From: Pegoplata infirma
Taxonomy: Eukaryota; Arthropoda; Insecta; Diptera; Anthomyiidae
Length of the DNA stretch: 64,000 nt
Direction: 5' to 3'
Assembly: GCA_963921195.1 (NCBI GenBank)
Contig: OY992536.1
Coordinates: forward strand, 328,679,038-328,743,037
Shown: positions 12,201-24,200 of the stretch, one piece after another
Numbering within the stretch: position 1 is the stretch's first letter
Layout of the letters: every line of letters begins with the position of its first letter
Notes under the pieces: model-generated
Seen by the model: only the letters and a program-made list of their open reading frames with translations
Databases searched by the model: none
What the model was told of the DNA's origin: nothing
Made by a program: the position numbers and the translations under genes

Positions 12201-15200
12201 AATACACACATTTCAAAAAAAAAGGTCACTTTTAAAAATTCACATAAAAATCCCAAAGACAGATTTTACGTTGAACTGAATTAAAAAAAAAAAATAAAAA
12301 TTTCAAAATTTTTTTTGAAAAACTTAAAAAATTTATTCGGTTCTTAGTAAAATCAAAAGCAAAATTTTATTTTAAAATAATTTTTTAAAATATAAATTTT
12401 ATTTTAAAAAAATTTTGGGTGTAATGTAAGTATAACAAAAAAAAATTGTAATAAAAAAAAAAAATTCAGAAATTCATACAATTCATTAAAGAGTGTGTAA
12501 AGATCAAGAAGAAATCTATTCAGAGTGTAAATTTGTATAAAATTTTTACCTAAAATAATTTTTTAAAGTGTAAATAAAATTTAAATTGATATTTATGTCT
12601 ATCAATAGATTTCTGTCTCTGTCTAAACGCACGTAAATGGAATATTTAGCGTTGTAGTTAAACCGCCTCCGGAAAGCTATAAAAAAAATAGCTTCTCCAG
12701 GAATATAAGAAACAATCTCTCTCTCCCGGAAAATGACCATCTGATTTGTATGAAAAATTTATTTTTTTTATTATCTAAATTCAGAGCAACACGATATTGA
12801 ATGGGACTAAAAAAAATTAAGTAAACTTTGATGTCGGTTTTTTCTTAGAATATTTAACTATTTTTTTAAATATCCTCACAAACGTGCGTTTAAAGCAGTG
12901 TCGAACATTTTTGCAATTCCTATTTCCGCGGGATCAGGCTAAAAAATGTTGTTTGTGCGTAGTCGCTTGTTATGTACACTCAAAATAATCACTCTGTTAA
13001 ATTACAGAGATACTCTGCTGAGCCAGCAGAAAATACCATAGATTTCCAACCAGCAAGATTTTCTGTTATTTTACGAAGAAAACTCAGTAAAATGATTTCG
13101 ATAAAAAAAAACTGTAAATTTACAGAATTATCTGTAGAATATTGATAAAAGCGACCAGAATTTTACTATTTTATTTACTATTTGATTTCTGATCAATTTC
13201 TTTTTCCTTATTGTTCAAATAGTGTTGACAATTGCAAAATGCCACCGAGTAAATTTGCCAGCTTTAATGCTTCCAAATTGTAAATTTACTTATTTTTATA
13301 TATTTGAAAATTACGATGTATTTTACAAGTACCTCCAATTTTTCCCGACATCCTCGTAAAATTTACCAGGTTTTATTGTAATTTAAGACGCTTTTTAAAG
13401 AGCGGTTGAAATATTTGGGAGTTTTTTATTTAAAAACTGTATTACAGAGCAATAAGTAAAATTACAGTTAAAATTTAGTATTTTGGTTACGAGAAAATGT
13501 ATAAAATCTGTATTTTAACAAAAAAACTCTGTTTATTATCTGTAAAATAGAGATTACAAAGTAAAAAGTAAAATTACAGATAAAATTTTGTTTTTCGGTT
13601 ACAAGAAAATACAAAGTATATTCTTAAAATCTGTATTTCGACAGATAACTTTGTCAAATGTCTGTCGAATTGAGATTACAGTCATTTTACAGAGTTTTTA
13701 ACAGAGTAATTATTTTGAGTGTATATTCGGGAGAATGTTGCGTACCAACTTCGGCCATATCTCGGTTGTGGTTATTTGGATTTTAACTCACTCTGGGTTA
13801 AATTTCAAATAAGGTCACATCATCTCCATTTCGGGTTCTTTATAGGAGCCCAAATATGGAAACGGAGAGGTCACATAGTGCCTTTGACTATATTTCCAAC
13901 TCCATCACCAGGATTTTTGAGAATTTCCCGGACAGCGAAGACGTTGTTGCTGGCGATATCAATGTCCACAATTCTTCCTGGCTTCGTTATTCCAGCCGCA
14001 CAACTCCTGAGGGCCAATTCGTTGAGCTCTTCGCTGCACACAACCACTTTGTGGAACTAGTGAATGACCCAACACATATTCGGTGTAGAGAATGGCAGTT
14101 TCATAATATTCTTGACCTTTTCCTCACTTCGTACCCTGAAAAGTACGATGTTGACTTGTTGACTTACTTGCGACTCTCGAAAATTCGTATCACCTTATCA
14201 TTTCTGATTATATGCCCTTATATGGGCGGGCATCTTCGGCCTGATATATGCGGTATAAATAGTGAGATCGGATGGAGCGAAGTAATTCTTAAACCGTTTT
14301 AAGAAACCAAGAAACTTGAATGCTCCTTTTGACACTTAAAAAACAACTTGGTTCTATCGAATATCACATTTAATTTTCATGCCTAGAACATTAAGAGTGT
14401 TTGATTCCTTAGTAGTAGGCGAAACTAAATAAAAAACGACGCAGATTCGAAGCCACGGAAATTTTGGAAAGACCCAACTTCGAAACGACACAAACCGAAG
14501 CAACGCAAAGACCGGGGTATTGATAATACTTTAACAATCGTTTACTTTATTTTTTTTGTTTGGTCCCATTCAAGACCCTAAATTTGTTGTACAGTGTTAT
14601 TTACAAAAATAATTTTTTCAAATCATTTTAAAAAATTATAAATAGATTAAGTTAATACTTCCCAAATTCCCTGCCAACTTAAATTTCATTTTCAGATTCC
14701 AATTTCGGATTTTGTGAATTTTTGATTGAATGTTTCAAAACTATAATTTTCTAGTGTCCGACCGAACAGTTCCGCCAAAAAATGATATTAGCCAAAAATC
14801 AATATTTGCAAGTACTTTTAACAGCTTTTTCTGATGGCCATTTGTTTGGTTAGGCGATAGAAGACTATTCAGACTTTCAAATTTAATGGCGAGGACGAAC
14901 TTAAGCACCAATTTAGATGTTCGGTAACCGAACGTTCGGCCAAATTGAAACAAGTTCGGTTACCGAACTTCGAAATTGCTGCTTAACTTCGTGCTCGTTC
15001 TTAAATTTTAAACTCAGAATCGACTTCTATCGCGTCAACAATACTACCCCATATAAAAAAAGTTGTTGAAAGTACTTCCTTATACCAAATTTTTGATTAA
15101 ATGACGTTTTTTGGCCGAACTGTTCGGTCGGACACTATAATTTTCAAACATTATCACTTATGGTGGGCAAACTAACATTCGCGAAAACGTGAAAACATTT

Positions 15201-18200
15201 GTCACCATAGTTTTTTATGGCCTATTCGAATAGCCCTGTAGCCCTTATGTTTATAGAGAAAATAGATTCATTGAGACAGCTGAGTTTGTGGCCAATCAAA
15301 TGGATGGACTGAATATTTAGACATTTATTGACAACAAAAATTCATTTAGCAAAAATGTGGTAGTCGCCCGGATCCTTTATTATTTCTCCCAAGTACGTGA
15401 TGTGAATTCACCACATAATGCATGCTAACAGGCCGTAGTTTGACAAGAAAAAAAAGAAACTAAATTTGATTCTGGCCTCTATGTTACTCTAATACCCGGA
15501 TCATTCAATTGTCACAATGAATAATAGAAAAAACCAATCCACCAAAGATATTAGAGGTATTCAGATTCTTGCTGCCTATCCTGGCAATGTAGCAAAAGAG
15601 TACTTCTTTCAAAAAATACATGTGTTTTGAAAGGTAGTTTGAAAAAGTGCTCTTTTACCACCACTACTAGGTCTGACAATCAAAACTCTGAATACCACTA
15701 TTGAAAAAAACTACAATGCTAAATAATTCCAAGAAATCTGGTTCACATTCTATTGCATATACTTCCTTTACACTTTAAAATCCAAAATTATTAAAAAAAA
15801 TAATAAAAAAAAATATTGAATGTTTAGTTTAGGGTTGAAATTTAGTTTTAATTGGCAAACTTAAAATTTAAGTTCAACAACATTTTTGAGTTTCTTTTAG
15901 TTTTTTTTTTTAACAAAATTTATATTTATAAGATTAATTGGCTATAAAGTTAGATTTTTATTTTAGTTTTCACTCGACTAGCCATTTTTCGTATATTTTA
16001 CTTTTAAATTCATTTTAATCGTTATCGCTCCAAACTCATACAAGAATTATTATGCCCATTTGTATGATTTCTTCATTATTCAATCTCTTCTTGATGTATT
16101 TTTCTATGTGATTTCCCTATTAATTCAAGATAATTTTTTGCTTTAATTGTTTTTATTTTTGTTTTTGTCAATGTTTTAATTATGCCTTCTGGATTTGAAA
16201 TTCCGTCTACAATAAATGTTATCAATTTTGTAGTCTTTTAAGGTAAATATTGGGTTTTAATACATTTTTATATTTAATATGAAAACATTTATTTACTTTC
16301 ATACTCTTTTTTTTATAAACTCGTCGGTTCTTTTTTTTTTTTTTGTATGTTGTCCCAATGTTGCATGTTTTTTTATTTATTAAATAAACAATTAACACTT
16401 TTTGTTTTTAGTTAAAAAAAAATATATGCAATGACTTAATTCACAAGAGTCAAAGTGTGCTGACTTTAAGCGTCACCAACCACTTAAAACGTAACTGCTA
16501 ATTAAAGTTTTAATCAATGCTACGAATCTCGTCATAGGTAAAGATTAAATAAGTTTTTACTTGAACTAATAATTATTGTTTATTAAATTTAACTTTTATT
16601 TTTAAAAGTTAACTGTTATTAACAAAATGTCCTTCCATATTAACCCACCACTCTTTAGCAGAGGGTTTGTGCTGATGTTTAAACTACCTGAAATATTGGT
16701 CCTGGACCCAACATCAAGTACACCGATCAGTCGATTTAGAGATGTCAGTCCGTCTGTCCATGTAAACGTTGTAATCACGATACAGTTCACAATTTATCAA
16801 TATGTTTGGCTAAAATTTTAAACTTAAGCTTCTTTTGACCCAAACACCATGTTTTAACCTAGACCCCATACAAAAGTCCCGTTTAGATCTATTAACCGTG
16901 TTATAAAAGGTGGGATTTCTACACTAATTAAAGATTTAACAAAAGTTAGATCCAAACAGTATATGTTTGGACTTAGGATCCATTATCCGGAAAACACTGT
17001 TGTAGTTATATGGTCGGTCTTGACCGACTACAATTTTCTTGTTTTTAGATAAGTCATTGCATAATTTTACATGAAACAAAAAAAGTTGAAAAGAGTTAAG
17101 GCCATATTCATAACCAAAAATCGAGTGCCTCTTATCGAACTGCAATTTTTAATAAGGGAAAGTGAGGCTATCGATGTAAGGTACTTGCTTTTTCATAATA
17201 ATAACAAAAAAAAAAACGTTTTTCTGCACAGACTTCTGGAATACATTTTCTAAAGTATTTTGTCCTCCTAAACACGAATCTGTAATCAGTTCTAAGCGCT
17301 AAAACGGAAAATATGCTCTTAATATATAAAAGATATGCCCTTACAAGTGAAGCTCTTCCATAAAATTTTGCATAAAAAAAAACGAAAATACAAAGGTTTT
17401 AAGTTTTATTTGAGAAATTAATAGTTGAAACTAATTTTTTTAAACTTTTTCATAAATTAGCACTTTCCAAACAGTTTCTGAACAAAAATCCATGAGTATA
17501 TCTTGAAACAAAAATTAAATTTTAAATTGATCTGAAAAGAATAAATACCTAACCCATTTATTAATTCAAAGCACACACTCATAAGAACAACTCTGCCCAA
17601 AAATCTGTAAAACAACTTTCAGTCTGAGTCAGCAAACTTTTAGCAGACTTTTTCTGCTGAAACGGATATTTTACCAAAATTCTGTTTCACTTACCCAGTC
17701 AGAAATTGCCAACCGTACCAAAAATTTTGTGTTGGTACAATATCGGGATAGCCAAAAATACAACATTGTATAATGTAAAACCGTTTTACTAAAAATATTG
17801 TGTTGGCACAACTTTGTGTTTACATAAAACACTACACTATAGATTATAATTTAAAAGTTTAACATTTTTATTTTTTAAAAAAAGTTTTTGATTTACATAG
17901 ACCTCTACTCTTTAATCTAAGTGAACACTTAAGTAGTTGCTTTTTCAACCAATTTGTACAAAATGGTAACTAAAAAGCCCTACATCGAGATTTTCAATCC
18001 ATCCCTAAGCAAAAGTTAAATCCAATGTCGTAAATTTGTAAAATCAATGTTAACCCAACGTCAAAACAAAAGTCGAGCGATCGTTGGCCACTGTTATCAT
18101 TTCAACCTCGGAATGACGTCGTAGACTTAGAAACGGGTATGATTCGCCAACGTTGGTACCGTCGCCGCCAACGTCATTCCAACGTTGGCCCGTTTGTATT

Positions 18201-21200
18201 TTTCTGCCTGGGTAGTTTTAAAAACCAACATAAATCAGCAAAAACTGCTATCACTTTTTTATAAGTTTTAGAAAAACTACATTGTCTGTATGAAACCAGC
18301 AGATTTTTCTGCTAAAATCAGCAGCTTTTTCTGCCGAAATCAGCAGATTTTTCACACACAGAGTAATAACATGTCTGGAACATGATTACAGCTTACCAAA
18401 TCACCCATAATGGAATAAAAAAAATTTTTGTTAGGCAAAATTCTACTTTATTTATCAACATAGTCTTCTTTAAAAGCGATAAAATCACTTCAACGCCTTT
18501 CTAACATTTTTATACCTTTTTTATAGAATGATCTATTTGTGACCCCCAAAAAGGCCACTGTTTGGGCCAGTACCTCTTCAATTGAACAAAATTTCTTTCT
18601 AGCAATCATTATTTGAGGTTTAAAAACAAGTAAAAATCTCTGGGAGCCTAATCTGGCGAATTCGGAGGGTGCAGAACCAATTAAAGGTGTAATTCATGCG
18701 ATTTGACCTCGGTAACCAACGACATGTGACACGGAGCTTTGTCTTGGTGAAAGAGCAAACGCGGCACCCATTTCGAAAACAGATTTCTCGTGGACAAATA
18801 TTCATGTAAAATAAGGGCGACACGTTCCTTAGATATCTTTAAAGCAGTCATGCGCATTTTTGTAATTCGTATTCCCGCGGGAATAGGCGCTGCTTGTGCG
18901 CTGTCGACACACATACACTATAAAATTCTGTTGCTTGAGCAAATTTGTTGACTTATTGCTTGCTACTACCCACACAAGCATAAATGTTATAGTATGTGTG
19001 TGCGCACCGCTGCTTTAAAGTATCAGCTATCTCATGCAACTTCAATTTGCGGTCTGCCAAAACGATTTTGTAAAATTTTTTGATGTTTTCCGGTATTAGC
19101 ACCTCTTTAAGGCGACCAAATCATTTGGTGTCATCGGTGTTTGTATGACCACTTTTAAAGTCAGCAAACCACTTCTCTACCATTTGTCTTGATCAAGTCA
19201 AACTTTGGCTAGAACAGTGTTTTTCACACTAAAAAGCAGTGATAAGACACGAAGTTGCATTGAATCCATTGTTTATACAATCGCAAAAGTCACTAAAATA
19301 GCTGTAACTTGTTAACTAATGAATGAATTGTTATGAAATTTTGACAGGTAAATAAATACAAAACACAAATATAAAAATACTTTCAGATGAAAGTTGATAC
19401 TTAGTGGCGCCACCTATATATCATCCTACGGACAGATCAGCCGATGTGTTAGTATGGTTGATCCATTTCATCATATGTATATATGATTGTAGCAATCTTT
19501 TATCATACTATGATTAGCGAAGATCATAATATGATCGCTACAATTATGTTATGATAAAGTTATTAATCATACTATGTTGCCCCTCCATTATGGTTGTCAT
19601 AATCAAGTTTCTTATCTGCGTGCAACACAAATCAGCAAATGTTTCTCCTGTCTTAACAGATTTTCAAATATGGATCATAATGGTGTATTTTCAGCAGATT
19701 TTCTGCTGATTGGATGAAATTTTGATTGGAGGAATTATTTTGAGTACAGGAACAAAACATGAAATTGCATATTTTTTTTATAAAAATTTGCTTTTATCAT
19801 TCATTAGACGTTCTAAATATGTATTTCGATTTAGATCTGAACAAGAAATAAAAAAAAACAGAAATAAAGGGAAATAATCTGTTGTGCAAAAGGTTTTTGG
19901 GAACAAACTATGTTTCTCAGAAGGTTTCTTGACTTTTTTATAATTTTTAAAATTTCGTGATTAAATTTGTTTGTTGAAAAATAAACCTGTTAAATTTTTG
20001 TTTACTTTATTCAATTGAAAACTAATTAATTTAGAGTATCTTAAATATATAAATATTGAAACAATTACAAAATTAATTGAACGTTTTTTTTTTTCAACAA
20101 ATATATTAATCACGACAACTTTTTTATGTATATAATTTTTCAATTCTCTGATAGCAAGTCAGGGAATTGGGAAATAACTATTACAGCATAACTCTATATA
20201 GACCCTTAAATTTATTTCAAAAGAATTTTCTATAAACTAATTTAGAATCAGTTTAAGACACAGTGTCACAATAATAGTGCGAAAAAATAAAAAAAAAACT
20301 GGAACAAAAATTGTTCTTCATTTTGAATTTCGTTTATTTTTTTTACGAAAGTTGTTTTTTACATGCATATATTTTTCATAAAGTTTTATAATCATACATC
20401 ATAGTTTATTTAAAAAACAATATAAATAATTTTAAAAAAAAATACTAAATTTGCAAAATGTAATTGATTATTTTTGATACAACAACATGGGATTACGATT
20501 GCAAATTGTTACAAAAACATTAAATTGATTTGAATGGTGCGATCACTCAACTACCTGATATTGTCAAATCAAATATTATATACAACATCCTCGAAAAAAA
20601 AAAACTAAATGTGCAAATATAATTATAGGCTATTGTAAGTATAAATTGAAAATTATTTAAATGAGAAAAAAGAGCTTGTTTTAAAATTCGAAGCATATTT
20701 CATCATGAAAATTTTCACAGAACAAATAAAAAAAAATTACAAAAATCAATTGGCGAACTTGTAAAATCACAAATGCACAAATCAAAATTTTAAAGAATTC
20801 TATATTTTTTTTTTCTGTTTTTCATCTCATTAATATATTTGTATGTACAGTTAATTTATATTTGCTTTAATTAGTTAAGTAATAAGTAAATCGTTGTTGA
20901 ATTTTCTTTTTGGTTATCTAAATGTTTAAATATTTTATGATTTCTGTATAGCTTTATAACTAAATTTGTAAAGGATCTTTGAATACTGAAAAACAACAAC
21001 ACACTCATACAAGAATTGTTTCATTAATCAACATATCGACACCAATACTTTTAAACAAAATAATTTAAAAATGTTAGTTTTGAGATAAAAGCCTTTAAAG
21101 TTTAGTTTTTAGTTGTTTTTTGTACATTTTTGCTCATAACTGTTTTACATTTTTGTTTAAAACTTTTGATTTGAGAAATTTTCACCAGAAAATAGTTTTA

Positions 21201-24200
21201 ATAAAAACAGGATAAGTTGATTTTATATAACGATGCTTTAAAGGAAGCAAAGGCGGGGTACACAAATTACAGAGTTATTTAAATTTTAATGCTAACCCTA
21301 AAAACGTCCTTTAATTACACTGTGCAACAAATTAAGGGTCACTGAGTATATCTTGGACCAAAGAAAAACTAAAGTAAACTGATGTTTGAATTTTTTTTCC
21401 AAAGGAATTTGGAATAAGTCAAGAAAAATGTATTAAATCTGATTATGATCTAAATGAGGAGTTCATGCGAATAAGGCAAAATATACAATATTTTCGAGAA
21501 CACGTTTTTATTGCACAAATGCAAATTTGAAATTGTACAAACAAAAACCACCTTTATTCATACAAAAAAATTTTAACAAATTTGCGAAAAAAAACTAATT
21601 TAACATCCCGTGTAAAAAAATAATTATATCAAAACATATCTCCTTATGGATCATATATAAATGGATCTAATCAGATCTACCCCAGCAAAACTTTGGTAAT
21701 GGGTAGTGATTATATAACACATTACCAGGTAATGTATATACCTTATTTGTAGCATTATTTTAGGATGTCTTACCAAACATTTGTTCCACAACGTATTATT
21801 TTCAAGTGAAAAATAATGCATTACTAATAATTTGCTACGTAATGCATGATTATTGGAAAAAAATGTATTTCATATTTCTTATTTCTAAACATTAAATCAT
21901 GGATGACTTATATTTGGTTACATTATGTATTATTTGAAAATTTGAAATAATGCATTATTTATAATTGGATGCATAATGCATTACAATAACATAAAAAATA
22001 ATTATTTTATAAAAAAATGCATAAGTTTAAACTTGAGATGGGCTCACGACAGGAAATTTCTAACGGCACACACTCACGAGCATATTTTATCTACTTACAA
22101 TCACTTACAATCACGTGAGTAAATTTAATACAAAATTACTTTTTCGCTACTCGTAACACCTTATATATCATCTTCTGGTATGCTATATAATTTCATTTCT
22201 CGTAACCTATAAAATATCATATATTTTACACCTTACTCGTATTCTTCGTTATAAATTTATGACTTATTTCATACCTTACTGGTATTCTTTGTGATAATGT
22301 GGATGCATTACTTTGAGTCTCATCGCCTGTTAAAATCATCAATGCTGCAATGTATAAAATAAGAGATCCTATACCTTATTTTATACCTTATTTGGTAATC
22401 TAAGTTTTGCTGGGACTCCATATATATTCATATCTGCTTCAGATATGTTTTGATCCGTAAATTGAGTCTATCTGACAATTTTACATACGGGATGTAAAAA
22501 AATGTTTAAATTTCTCTGAACACATGTATAAACATTATTTAACTCACAAGCACAAGGGAAGTATTCCAACCTTTATGAACCGATTTGCCTGAAACTTAAA
22601 AAATATATAAACAAAAAAAAAAATTCTAAGGTTGGGGTATCTCGGCTTATCAGTCATATCATAGATTTACGGGTTCAAAAAATGGGTAAAAAAAAAATGG
22701 CAAAAAAAATTAGTTTCATAAGATCAGTGTTTAAACACTGATAAAATTGTCTCGTTTATATATGTATATTTTAAGTTTAAGGCAAGTCGGTTCATAAAGG
22801 TTGGAGTATTCCCTTGTCAGAAGTATACTTAACACATTTTTCTTGACTTATTCCTAACGCCTTTGAATAAAAATTAAAAAAAAAAAAAACTCAAGCTTAT
22901 TTTTCAAACCCCTTTGGGGGTTTTCGGTATACTAATGGTATATTTTGTCACCTAAAATGCAAAAAGTCCTAACTAAAATTTTATTAATTTAACAGGAGAA
23001 GCAAAAAACAGTATTGAATGATATTTTAAATTTGTTAGTAACTTCGTTGTTATTTAATGAATTTGGCTAAAATTTTGTGAGGACGTTCTTTTAATACATA
23101 TGAATAAAAATAAATCAAAAAGTAGAAAAAGTGTTTTGTTTAGTTACTTCCATTGGCAATTGCCCAAATCACATAATTTTTTTTTTTTGGCTATAAAATC
23201 TTTTGAGGTGACGTGTATGTTGATTAAATAATCCAAAACCAATAAAAAAAAACTGAATTTGAATTTTTTGTTAGTTAGGGCCTTTTGCATTTTAGGTGAC
23301 GATATACTTTTTATTCTGGTTCCATTGAAGATACAATCTTAATCCGATCTTCCTAATATTTTTGAGCTTGGAAGCAAAGATCAGTATAAAATGACGAAAT
23401 TACAGAAATTTTCGCACAAATTACGCGATATCTTCATCTCAAATTTCACAAAATGTAGCTTAACGAAAAAAGTTAATTTTTTTGGTGAGCTTTTTAAAAC
23501 GGATCTCCTCAATCATCATAAAATAAACCAAAGTTTTTTATTAAAGGTGTGCGAGGTTTATATAAACAACACTATTTCGAGACTCTCTCTTGTACATACA
23601 TATTTTAAAGAAAGAAAATTGCATGAAAGTAAGCTTTATCGCTTTGAAGAAGTTATATTTCCTAAACCAGAGCATACCAAAAACAAGAATAGGTAATCAA
23701 TGCAAACAAAAACTCTACAAAAAATTATGGACAAATTTTCACTTTTTTGGGGACAACCCCTCTCATATTTTAATTATTATTTTAAATTCTTGTTTTGCTA
23801 AAGACTGTCTTGAAATTAATATCCTTAACTTTTTTACTAATCGACATTGCTCCAAATGCTTTGTAATTTTACCTTCAAATTCATAAAATTTATTTTAAAA
23901 TCTGGCCGTAATAAAAATCGAACAAAATATTAAACTGTCGCACAAGATTTTTTTTTTAATTCTCTGTGTTTTCATTTAGGCATTCCAAGACAGTCTTTAA
24001 TGCTTAAACTAAATTCGATTTTATATTATTCTCAATATTATTTATTATTATCCCATTTATTAAATTACCAAGCAAAAACGTCTATAATCACAAATGTATA
24101 TTTATTATTTGTAAACGCTTGCATGTTTCTTAAAAGAATTATGTTAAATAATTTGTTTCTTCATTAACGTGGTTTTGTTTTGATTTATTTAATGTAGGAA

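Larger units (their letters stand above)
17580..19740. repeat. composite of CAGCAGATTTTTCTG-rich element and nested insertions
   Basis: Variants of CAGCAGATTTTTCTGCTGA occur at 17618-17680, 18240-18355 and 19625-19715. They look like pieces of one element split by a TACCCAG-ended transposon (17693-18213), a dead mariner (18448-19269) and a TCATAATATGAT-rich patch (19440-19600). Confidence 0.55.
21360..22895. repeat. fold-back element, outermost of a nested set
   Basis: Left arm GGAATAAGTCAAGAAAAATG (about 21411) pairs with CATTTTTCTTGACTTATTCC (about 22836). Inside it are the ACATCCCG element, the CCCAGCAAAAC element and a third CACAAGGG copy. Confidence 0.65.
11624..24197 (+). other. Fas1: Fas1 intron F-G, 12.6 kb, holds micro-exons and many transposons
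   Basis: The segments 11624-12890, 14303-14750, 15146-16233, 17143-17580, 19741-21355 and 22890-24197 show no recognisable transposon and may include conserved intronic DNA. The rest is listed separately. The micro-exons at 16234 and (candidate) 20629 lie in or beside the repeat-poor parts. Confidence 0.7.

Noticed and set aside
13724..14302. Joining the endonuclease fragment with the reverse-transcriptase fragment at 1175-2087 as one split element.
   Set aside because: They are 12 kb apart in the same orientation with the endonuclease part downstream of the RT part, so they are separate insertions even if of one family.
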